9,783 bases of DNA, from assembly GCA_964351745.1 (NCBI GenBank), contig CAYGPI010000090.1, positions 1 to 9,783 of the forward strand. The letters are read 5' to 3'. Shown here in pieces: positions 1-5,639 of the stretch (its first letter is position 1; the number at the start of each line of letters is the position of its first letter). Made by a program: the position numbers and the translations under genes. The notes beneath the pieces are model-generated. The model did not search any database. It was not told the origin of the DNA and saw only the letters and a list, made by a program, of their open reading frames with translations. This DNA is from CAYNJF01 sp964351745. GTDB taxonomy: Bacteria > Pseudomonadota > Gammaproteobacteria > Berkiellales > Berkiellaceae.

Positions 1-383
1 CCCCCATCACCATATCCGGAACCACCTGGGCCAAAACCATCGCCATTGGCGCCGCCTGGTCCATATCCGCCAGCGCTATCTGTCACTCCACCAACAATAG
101 TTGGAATTGAGGAGCCTTTAGATGCTCTAGCTTCTTCTGCACGTTTAGTATTCTCCTCACGCTGCAGTTTGGCATAACTTTCCGGAACAGCTTGTCCAGG
201 TATACCTTTTGCAGAAGAGGGAACGCCAGCTGTTTTAGAGCCTTGTCCTGAAATAGGATCATCATCACCAAGCAATTGCGATACCGCATATATGATAAGC
301 AACAAAAGTATGCCACCGACGACAAGCACCAAGGTTCTTGTCTTAGCATCACCTAGTGCAGCCAATGCATTTTTCTTAGCCAT
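1..383 (-). CDS. dotG: DotG/IcmE, T4BSS core channel protein (N-terminal 127 codons; runs off the left edge)
   Basis: DotG is the large inner-membrane-anchored, VirB10-like protein that spans the periplasm and joins DotC, DotD and DotH in the core complex. The visible part begins MAKKNALAALGDAKTRT. One hydrophobic helix follows (residues about 17-34), then DDD and a polar linker. From about residue 105 there is a Gly-rich stretch with repeated GYGPGG / GFGPGG / GYGDG words. A short basic N-terminus, one membrane helix and a low-complexity periplasmic linker fit the DotG N-terminus. The family's pentapeptide-repeat region and C-terminal VirB10-like domain would lie outside the window. The start is only 3 nt after the dotH stop, so the two are probably translationally coupled. 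The identification rests mainly on position after dotH, the Legionella order icmL-icmK-icmE, and topology; the conserved domain itself is not visible. Confidence 0.85.
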   Translation of the reverse strand, partial: MAKKNALAALGDAKTRTLVLVVGGILLLLIIYAVSQLLGDDDPISGQGSKTAGVPSSAKGIPGQAVPESYAKLQREENTKRAEEARASKGSSIPTIVGGVTDSAGGYGPGGANGDGFGPGGSGYGDG

Positions 384-386
384 GCT

Positions 387-1610
387 TTATAACCCCGTTA
401 GTCGTATATCGATGGTTTGGCCATCTTTTGAAGCAAGGATAGATGGCGTATGTTTCATATGGTAAACATGCGTTCCATCCGGGCTTGAGATAGTGCCAAT
501 CCAAGCAGGCGACAACACAACCAACTTGGAGCGAAAATAGAGCGTATCCCCACTAAGCCACGCATCCCCTTGATTCCCTGAAACACCAAGTTTGACACTG
601 CCTTTAGGTGGAATGCCATCTAGAACGTTAATGAGAATAGGGTTTATTTTTGCATCACTTGAAGATTCCGTCATGATTGGGGCCGTTGCTTCTGGGCCTC
701 GACCAGCAATTTGGAAATCAAGTCTAAAGTCAACTTCTTTTTGTCCTGACACCATTGATATCATTACTGGGGTAGGATTGTCATGCAAAGTGACAGCTAA
801 GTTGCCATGGGAATACGTTTTTAAACTTTGAACAAAAAGAGTGTTGCTCTTTTGGTCCCATTGAATATTGAATAAGCTTGGGTCACCTAGAGTGTAAGAC
901 ACTAATGGCCAAGGGGAACCTGTTGAGTCAGTAAAAACAAGCGAGGTGACAAAACCTGCACTTAGTCTAACTACTGGCGGCGTTTTCCCTGGCTCTAGGC
1001 TTATCACAGAAGAAGATGATTTTGGAGTAGGGGGTGCCGAAGGCGATGTGGCAACAGCTTTTTGGGTGACATCGTAAAGCTTTCTTAGTAATTTTATTTG
1101 ATCTGGACTCATAGGTAGAGCTTTTTCAAGTAAAAGTTGAAATGCTTGATCTTCCATTGCTCGTTTTTCATTTGAAGAGCTGGCTGCTTTGATGTTTTGT
1201 AGCTCGTTCCTTACTCTTGAAATTTCATCCTGACCTGAATCAGAAGAATACATTTCTTGAGCATCTTGCATCGTCTTTAGCATGGCTTTAAGTTTCTCTG
1301 GATCATTAGAAACCTCCTTGGCCATTCTCTCTAGTTCAGCCATTTGCTCTTTTGAAAGAGATAACTCACCACTTTGAGAAACATTAGGTACTTCTACATT
1401 TGACGAATAAGTAGGTCCCGTGCCAGATGACGATTGGGAGCTGCTGCTCGAAGAATTAGAAGAAGGCGCAGCATTATAGACGGGTGGAGGAGGCGGTTTA
1501 GGCTCATTTCCACTATTTCCGCCACCAAAGATAGCACCGTACGCTGGAGTTACTAGTATGCCTAGTAACCACGGATAGAGTTTTTTATTCAACCGACGTC
1601 GAAGCATCAT
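387..1610 (-). CDS. dotH: DotH/IcmK, periplasmic/outer-membrane core component
   Basis: DotH is a VirB9-like component of the T4BSS outer-membrane core, placed there with the help of lipoproteins DotC and DotD. The 407 residues begin with a basic, hydrophobic signal peptide with likely cleavage after AYG (residue 25). Next come a PPPPP run (39-43) and a Ser-rich stretch (11 Ser in residues 50-62). A predicted coiled or helical segment covers about 82-150. After LPMSPDQIKLLRKLYD comes a beta-rich domain with family blocks PPVVRL, GFVTSLVF, DSTGSPWPL, GDPSLFNIQWD and TPVMISMVSGQKEVDFR. L. pneumophila DotH is about 360 residues; the extra length here is N-terminal low-complexity sequence. The start lies 6 nt after the preceding stop; that TAA stop merges into the TAAGGT ribosome-binding site. 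Two adjacent ATG codons are possible starts and differ by one residue. Confidence 0.95.
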   Translation of the reverse strand: MMLRRRLNKKLYPWLLGILVTPAYGAIFGGGNSGNEPKPPPPPVYNAAPSSNSSSSSSQSSSGTGPTYSSNVEVPNVSQSGELSLSKEQMAELERMAKEVSNDPEKLKAMLKTMQDAQEMYSSDSGQDEISRVRNELQNIKAASSSNEKRAMEDQAFQLLLEKALPMSPDQIKLLRKLYDVTQKAVATSPSAPPTPKSSSSVISLEPGKTPPVVRLSAGFVTSLVFTDSTGSPWPLVSYTLGDPSLFNIQWDQKSNTLFVQSLKTYSHGNLAVTLHDNPTPVMISMVSGQKEVDFRLDFQIAGRGPEATAPIMTESSSDAKINPILINVLDGIPPKGSVKLGVSGNQGDAWLSGDTLYFRSKLVVLSPAWIGTISSPDGTHVYHMKHTPSILASKDGQTIDIRLTGL

Positions 1611-1616
1611 GTTACC

Positions 1617-2264
1617 TTATGGTTGTATTCGCCCTTCGCGAACCACGATAGTTTCAATACCAATACCTTTGGCTTTTTCTTCCACAGGTACTCGAGAAAT
1701 AGTCATGGTTATCACTAAATTTTGAGGAATAATTTCACTGGCACCTTGGTAGGTAACCTTCATTGGAAGTTGTACCTTCCAAAAATAGCGACCATTATTC
1801 CTTCCCTCACTTAACAAAATAGGTGCCCCTAAAGGTACTGCTGAGGCAACTAGTTTTTTTGATCTAACTTCTTCAATTGTATTTGACTCTTTCAACGCAT
1901 TGATTAAGTTTTTGAAGCCATTTTCTGTGTAATAGATCTTTGTCGTTTCTATATCATTTTGAAAATTAACAAAGTCAAAGGTGTAAGATGCAACAGCAGC
2001 TTCTACAACCCACTGATACAATTGTCTTTCATTTAAATAGGGTCTGTCTAGTGGCTCCATAACAAAAAATTGTTGCTGTGGTGTCGTCGCAAAATATGTT
2101 GGGGTAGGGCGTGTTAACCAGAAGAAATATAAGCTTCCAACTAGCCCAGCGCAAATAGTAATAAGCATAAAGCAGATAAACATTATTGAAAATGATTTAT
2201 CCTTACTAAAATTACCTTGCATTTGAACTTTTTCAAATTTTGCCTTTGGCGTAGTCTTAGCCAT
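1617..2264 (-). CDS. Second IcmL/DotI-type inner-membrane protein (IcmL paralogue, possible DotJ counterpart)
   Basis: This 215-residue protein has a short basic cytoplasmic tail, one membrane helix (about 26-50) and a full periplasmic IcmL/DotI domain. Conserved words shared with the preceding gene are RPxPxYFATT, ASYT(F/Y)DFVN, V(R/K)SKK, NGR(Y/F)xWxV, (I/L)TI(S/T)RVPV and KGIxI..IVVRE. It lacks the LLRNNFYRNNYR segment that precedes the helix in the first copy, and its N-terminal tail is about 30 residues shorter. Its start codon overlaps the dotI stop by one base (TAATG), so translation is coupled. DotI has a VirB8-like periplasmic domain and in L. pneumophila forms a complex with DotJ (IcmM), a short relative that lacks this domain. 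Position suggests this gene takes the DotJ role with a complete domain; that is inference. I recall two icmL-type genes also being reported in Coxiella. Confidence 0.88.
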   Translation of the reverse strand: MAKTTPKAKFEKVQMQGNFSKDKSFSIMFICFMLITICAGLVGSLYFFWLTRPTPTYFATTPQQQFFVMEPLDRPYLNERQLYQWVVEAAVASYTFDFVNFQNDIETTKIYYTENGFKNLINALKESNTIEEVRSKKLVASAVPLGAPILLSEGRNNGRYFWKVQLPMKVTYQGASEIIPQNLVITMTISRVPVEEKAKGIGIETIVVREGRIQP

Positions 2265-3022
2265 TAGTTTCCAACCCTTGCTCTTGGTGGTATGTTTTCA
2301 CGTACAACGATAGATTTAATTGCTATACCTTTAGATGATTCCCAAACAGGTACTCTTGTAATCGTTAGGTTAACAATGATTTTTTGGATGATTTGATCCT
2401 GGATTCTGCCATTTGTGTATAAGACTTCCATAGGAAACTCAACTTCCCATACAAATCTACCATTATCTAGTCTTACAGGAGCCGACAATGTCGGGTTCCC
2501 AGTGATTCTAGCACTGGTTGTCATTTTTTTACTTTTGACAGCTTCTAAGTTTCTAGAGGCACTTATCGCATTAAGTAATGAAGCATGACCCTGTGCCGTG
2601 TAAAACAGCTTGGCATTTTGCAACTCAGTTCTATAGTTAACAAAGTCGTAAGTGTAAGAGGCTAATGCGGCTTGGGTAGCCCATTCAAAAAGTTGGTTAT
2701 TTGACATGTTTCTTGTGCTAAGAGGGGCGATCTTAAAGAGTTTCCCGTCTTCAGTCGTTGCAAAATATTGAGGTTGAGGGCGTGTATAATGTTGGTATGC
2801 GATAAAACCAATAAGACCAGCTATAACTAAGCAAAGAAGCATAGAAAGAGAAACCATTCTTCTGTAGTTATTTCGGTAGAAATTATTTCTAAGTAAAACT
2901 GCTTCAAGACCAGATGGCACAAATGGAGTTACAGGCTTACCTTTAGAAGGTGCTTTCTTGCCCGATTGTGGCTTCTTTTGTGTCACTTTACTTGTTGATT
3001 CAGACGATTTTGCATCCGCCAT
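2264..3022 (-). CDS. dotI: DotI/IcmL, inner-membrane VirB8-like component
   Basis: DotI is a bitopic inner-membrane protein related to TraM of IncI plasmid R64; its periplasmic domain folds like VirB8 and forms part of the inner-membrane complex. The 252 residues comprise a Lys/Ser-rich cytoplasmic tail (1-33), the family signature LLRNNFYRNNYR (43-54), one membrane helix (about 57-77) and the periplasmic domain. That domain carries PQYFATT, ASYTYDFVNYR, NLEAVKSKK, GRFVWEVEFPMEV and ITRVPVWESSKGI. The length and the signature before the helix make this the better DotI orthologue of the tandem pair. It is first after a 96-bp gap that holds a strong promoter candidate, so it probably heads a sub-operon with the icmL paralogue, dotH and dotG. 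A GGGG 9 nt upstream of ATG is the only obvious ribosome-binding sequence. Confidence 0.95.
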   Translation of the reverse strand: MADAKSSESTSKVTQKKPQSGKKAPSKGKPVTPFVPSGLEAVLLRNNFYRNNYRRMVSLSMLLCLVIAGLIGFIAYQHYTRPQPQYFATTEDGKLFKIAPLSTRNMSNNQLFEWATQAALASYTYDFVNYRTELQNAKLFYTAQGHASLLNAISASRNLEAVKSKKMTTSARITGNPTLSAPVRLDNGRFVWEVEFPMEVLYTNGRIQDQIIQKIIVNLTITRVPVWESSKGIAIKSIVVRENIPPRARVGN

Positions 3023-3059
3023 CCTATTAAGCCCCGCAATAATACTGTAAACATTTTTA

Positions 3060-3071
3060 GTTATTAATAAC
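3060..3071. repeat. Perfect 12-bp palindrome at the predicted dotI transcription start (candidate operator)
   Basis: GTTATTAATAAC reads the same on both strands. It lies 3 bp downstream of the -10 hexamer of the predicted dotI promoter and covers the expected +1 position (about 3067). Dyad symmetry at the start site is the arrangement of many repressor operators. The sequence is AT-rich, so a chance palindrome is possible, and no regulator can be named. Confidence 0.4.
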
Positions 3072-3074
3072 GAT

Positions 3075-3104
3075 AGTATAACATTGAGTATGCACGCATT
3101 TCAA
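3075..3104 (-). promoter_or_regulatory. Extended -10 sigma70-type promoter for dotI-icmL2-dotH-dotG
   Basis: On the minus strand, TTGAAA (3104-3099) and TATACT (3080-3075) are 18 bp apart. The -10 is preceded by TG one base upstream, giving the extended form TGTTATACT. Transcription should begin near 3067, leaving a leader of about 45 nt before the dotI ATG at 3022. Among the promoter candidates here, this one and the icmS promoter match consensus best. It implies that the dotI group can be transcribed independently of dotDCB-icmT. Confidence 0.65.
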
Positions 3105-3118
3105 AATTGGAATGCTAA

Positions 3119-3397
3119 CTATTCGTTACGCCAAGAGTTCCCTGATGACCACCATGCTCGAGCGTTTCTATGATTTCCTGCAAGGAAAACTTTTAGCCAT
3201 CTTTTAAAAACGGGCACAGTAAAACCAAATTTTTCAAGTACTACAAAGAATGCAATGACGGCTATGCATGTGAAAAACGTCCACCACCTAATATGCAACA
3301 GAAAGAACAAAAATGGAAATGCAGCATAAGCATCCATAAAAAAAAGTTTTGGCGAGCGTGCAGAATCTCTCCAATGGGCATTTGCCGGATCTCTCAT
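3119..3397 (-). CDS. icmT: IcmT, small inner-membrane Dot/Icm protein
   Basis: IcmT is a small membrane protein of the Dot/Icm system required for intracellular growth in Legionella; its C-terminus has been linked to pore-dependent egress. The 92 residues show the family pattern: an N-terminal AHWRDSAR segment, a hydrophobic region with LLHIRWWTFF (33-42), a second hydrophobic stretch (about 43-54), FGFTVPVFKRWL (57-68), and a basic, Trp-containing tail. Length fits the family (about 86 residues in Legionella). An AGGAG site overlaps the dotB stop and lies 6 nt before the ATG. It follows dotB here, whereas in L. pneumophila icmT is immediately upstream of icmS. A run of eight T occurs on the coding strand at codons 18-20 (3345-3338). 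Confidence 0.95.
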   Translation of the reverse strand: MRDPANAHWRDSARSPKLFFMDAYAAFPFLFFLLHIRWWTFFTCIAVIAFFVVLEKFGFTVPVFKRWLKVFLAGNHRNARAWWSSGNSWRNE

Positions 3398-3403
3398 TGT
3401 GCT

Positions 3404-3408
3404 CTCCT
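3404..3408 (-). promoter_or_regulatory. icmT ribosome-binding site overlapping the dotB stop codon
   Basis: AGGAG on the minus strand lies 6 nt from the icmT ATG, and the dotB TAG stop (3409-3407) shares bases with it. A ribosome ending on dotB therefore sits on the icmT initiation site, which suggests coupled translation and confirms the icmT start at 3397. Confidence 0.8.
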
Positions 3409-4564
3409 AAGCTTTAGTCTTAGCATCTTGATCAAGCTTTTTAGAACTTGCTACGAAAATTTCATATGTTCTTTTATCAATCAGACCATCGTCAAACTTT
3501 CTTTTAGCGTCCACAACCATAGGTTGTCCATGTTCTTTAAGTAACTGCCTTGTTTTAGATGCTATATTTTCTACTTCTGTTTCAACTAATATATCACGTA
3601 CATATTCATCAAAGACTAAATATTCTCTTAAGGCAACACGCTTACCGTCAATAGTTGGAACAAGTTTCTGCCAAACAACCATTCTTAATGTTTCTAAAAT
3701 GTCTAAGGCACGACCATGGCGCTCTTCAGCAGGGAAGGTGGATACCATTCTTCGTACACAATCAGCAACACCGTTACTATGCAACGTAGTATATACAGGG
3801 TGGCCAGTGAGCGCCGCATCAATCACTGCTGCAATTGTTTCCGCATCACGAGCTTCACCAACAAGTATTAGACCTGGTTTTCGACGTAAAGCATTTCTTA
3901 CACCTGCAGCAAAGGAGGGCAGGTGTCTTGGAATTTCAGATTGTGCAATAACCGATGATGGTTTTTTGCAAGTATCGTAAACAAATTCTATAGGAGCTTC
4001 ATAGGTAAGCATTTTTCTATGAGAATCTTCCCAGCTCGCGATTTCCTTGATAATTGAAGCGAGCAAGGTACTTTTACCAGAACCAGTTGCACCAGTGACA
4101 ACGATAGTGCCTTGGTGCGGAGCCATATTATCTAAAATCTTCTGGTCAAGTGCCATGCCAGCCAAGTCGGGTGGCTCAGAAGGGATAGTTCTAGCCGTAA
4201 TTTGGATAGCATCACTACCTTCAACCTGGCAGCCTGTACCATTGATACGAAATCTGTAGCGTGTTTCTCTATCTGGACGAATCTCGTAGTGAGTATCGAC
4301 ATCAGAACCACTTGCAATTTGAGTCGTTGCATTGGGACCATAGATAGCATTAAGCATATCAGCAACTTCTGCGCTAGATACTTCTCTTGTTGTGATGGCA
4401 TACAAGCGACCATGAATCTCTGCTAAAACAGGAGACTTAGATTGGAATGTAATATCTGAAGCTTCAAGATTGACACAGTGTAGTAGGAGTCTATCTAAGT
4501 CCCTTGGAGTAAATCTTACTGGTTCATCAGGTAACAAATAGTCTTGTTTAACAGCATCTACCAT
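3407..4564 (-). CDS. dotB: DotB, cytoplasmic secretion ATPase of the VirB11/PilT class
   Basis: DotB is a hexameric AAA-type ATPase that docks from the cytoplasm onto the DotO base of the Dot/Icm inner-membrane complex and powers secretion. The 385-residue length is close to L. pneumophila DotB (377). Visible motifs are Walker A GATGSGKST (158-166), the Asp box around TYEAPIEFVYD (187-197; E189, E193), Walker B LILVGEARD (232-240; E237) and the His box HPVYTTLHSNG (255-265; H255, H262). N-terminal sequence up to about residue 120 corresponds to the PAS-like N-domain. No key residue is missing. The start is 3 nt after the dotC stop with a GGGG ribosome-binding sequence just upstream. The dotD-dotC-dotB order is shared with Legionella and Coxiella; the following icmT is the unusual part. 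Confidence 0.97.
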   Translation of the reverse strand: MVDAVKQDYLLPDEPVRFTPRDLDRLLLHCVNLEASDITFQSKSPVLAEIHGRLYAITTREVSSAEVADMLNAIYGPNATTQIASGSDVDTHYEIRPDRETRYRFRINGTGCQVEGSDAIQITARTIPSEPPDLAGMALDQKILDNMAPHQGTIVVTGATGSGKSTLLASIIKEIASWEDSHRKMLTYEAPIEFVYDTCKKPSSVIAQSEIPRHLPSFAAGVRNALRRKPGLILVGEARDAETIAAVIDAALTGHPVYTTLHSNGVADCVRRMVSTFPAEERHGRALDILETLRMVVWQKLVPTIDGKRVALREYLVFDEYVRDILVETEVENIASKTRQLLKEHGQPMVVDAKRKFDDGLIDKRTYEIFVASSKKLDQDAKTKA

Positions 4565-4567
4565 GGT

Positions 4568-5428
4568 TTACCCCACACATTCTTCAACACAAGGATCGTC
4601 ATCTCCAGAGGCTCCATGATTGGACAGGGAAGTGCTTGGAGTCATATCAGGCTTCCACTTTTCACCATTCAAGTTGAAGGCTGGTTTAGAAGTGATTCTT
4701 AATACGCGATCATTAATAGCAAGCTGTTCGTTATTGCCAGTAATACCAAGTTCGGATCTAGCTACAAAAGGTTTGCTAACAATATTTTGGGCGAGCAAAG
4801 TATGATATCTAATCATACCTTGGTAATCTCTTTTTAGTCGGCCAAGTTGCTCTAGAAAAATAGTGTCTGCTTGGCGTATACCTGCTCTCCAACCTTCCTG
4901 AACATATTTGTCCCACACATTTTTCTCAGTTTCTGTGCGTGGCAATAATGTTTTATCGGGCAGCTCCGGTGCACTATATTCCATTTGAATGTAGTCGCGC
5001 CAGTTTGGCGGGTTTGAGGAGAAGCGAGCTTGCTTAATAATCAAGTATTGTCTATCTGCGACTCTTAGCAAATCGTCTTGTGGTATTTCGAGAGAGCCTC
5101 GCCCTTCAACTAAAACAGGAGGCACAACGCTATCATCTAAGACGAGGCCTCTGAAGTTGAAGACATGATCCAACGACGCTTCACTTAAATAAATCTTCTG
5201 GCGAATTTTTTTAGCACGATAGGCTAGACCACCACGCGCTCCGATACTTAGAGCTGCATCACGCAAAGCTTGATGCCTTAATCCACTCAAGCTAAAAGAG
5301 TTTTCTCCTACCGCATCAGCATCTCTAATGCGAGATAATTCGTCGCTGACTGGTGAGGTGAGGCTGCAACCCAACAATGTGCTGGCTATAAGGCCAGTGA
5401 CTATTAACTTATAGACTTGTTTGCTCAT
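4568..5428 (-). CDS. dotC: DotC, outer-membrane lipoprotein of the T4BSS core
   Basis: DotC is a lipoprotein that, with DotD, places DotH in the outer membrane and forms part of the core complex ring. The 286 residues start with a short signal sequence and lipobox LLGC, with Cys21 as the lipidation site. Position +2 is Ser rather than Asp, consistent with outer-membrane sorting. Family-like text follows: LSRIRDADAVGE, LRHQALRDAALSIGARGGLAYR, the long central region with WRDYI and PRTETEKNVWDKYVQEGWRAG, and the terminal RVLRITSKPAFNL. The protein ends in an acidic tail with C280-V-E-E-C284, a cysteine pair two residues from the end. The ribosome-binding site (GAGAG) is weak. It is separated from dotD by 210 bp holding hairpins and a promoter candidate, and runs almost directly into dotB. 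Confidence 0.95.
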   Translation of the reverse strand: MSKQVYKLIVTGLIASTLLGCSLTSPVSDELSRIRDADAVGENSFSLSGLRHQALRDAALSIGARGGLAYRAKKIRQKIYLSEASLDHVFNFRGLVLDDSVVPPVLVEGRGSLEIPQDDLLRVADRQYLIIKQARFSSNPPNWRDYIQMEYSAPELPDKTLLPRTETEKNVWDKYVQEGWRAGIRQADTIFLEQLGRLKRDYQGMIRYHTLLAQNIVSKPFVARSELGITGNNEQLAINDRVLRITSKPAFNLNGEKWKPDMTPSTSLSNHGASGDDDPCVEECVG

Positions 5429-5448
5429 CTTTCTCTCATAGCGCTCTT

Positions 5449-5491
5449 AAAAAAATTAAGGTAGCTTCGCCGTAATTTATGGCAAAGCTAC
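5449..5491 (-). terminator. Terminator/attenuator-like hairpin with T7 just upstream of dotC
   Basis: On the minus strand, GTAGCTTTGCC (5491-5481) pairs with GGCGAAGCTAC (5471-5461) around a 9-nt loop. After a 5-nt spacer comes a run of seven T (5455-5449). As minus-strand RNA the 11-bp stem is continuous with one U-G wobble; on the plus strand the same position is a C-A mismatch, so the fold is better on the strand that transcribes dotC. The T run ends 20 nt before the dotC ATG. It may end dotD transcripts or attenuate dotC. The 5-nt gap before the T run is long for an efficient intrinsic terminator. Confidence 0.5.
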
Positions 5492-5540
5492 AGTGTGTTG
5501 TTAGCATATCACTAAAGTACCAGATGAGCATACAGTTGAA

Positions 5541-5566
5541 AAGTCGTTTTATAATTTCTGCGACTT
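5541..5566. repeat. 6-bp inverted repeat AAGTCG/CGACTT around the dotC promoter candidate
   Basis: AAGTCG (5541-5546) and CGACTT (5561-5566) are exact inverted copies with a 14-bp spacer. They bracket the proposed -10 (5548-5553) of the dotC promoter. The layout would suit a dimeric regulator or an RNA hairpin, but 6-bp arms can occur by chance. Confidence 0.25.
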
Positions 5567-5577
5567 AGCACAGTCTA
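5548..5577 (-). promoter_or_regulatory. Possible promoter for dotC-dotB-icmT in the dotD-dotC gap
   Basis: On the minus strand, TAGACT (5577-5572; 4 of 6 to TTGACA) and TATAAA (5553-5548; 5 of 6 to TATAAT) are 18 bp apart. A start near 5541 would give a leader of about 110 nt before dotC that contains the hairpin and T7. The -35 match is modest. Confidence 0.35.
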
Positions 5578-5605
5578 TAGCTATTGAGATCAGATATTTT
5601 AGCTG

Positions 5606-5639
5606 AAAAAAACTGCTAATTTAAATGCCTATTTAAATT
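5606..5639 (-). terminator. Weak AT-only hairpin plus T7 directly after dotD
   Basis: Directly at the dotD stop codon, AATTTAAAT (5639-5631) and ATTTAAATT (5626-5618) form a perfect 9-bp stem around loop AGGC on the minus strand. A T7 run follows at 5612-5606 after 5 nt. The stem has no G-C pair, so it would be unstable; it may be a weak terminator, a 3'-end protecting structure, or nothing. The stem, 5-nt spacer, T7 layout is the same as in the element upstream of dotC. Confidence 0.35.

Noticed and set aside
83..352. 89-residue minus-strand open frame overlapping the left edge gene
   Set aside because: It is in a different frame from dotG. The dotG frame from 383 has the correct position, membrane helix and linker, while this frame shows no domain-like sequence.
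4132..4413. 93-residue minus-strand open frame inside dotB
   Set aside because: Alternate frame of the DotB N-terminal domain; the DotB frame carries all ATPase motifs without interruption.
5446..5460. CTTAA...TTAAG near dotC as a PmrA-type site
   Set aside because: PmrA sites are direct repeats of CTTAA-like halves; this is an inverted arrangement around the T7 tract and lies downstream of any promoter.
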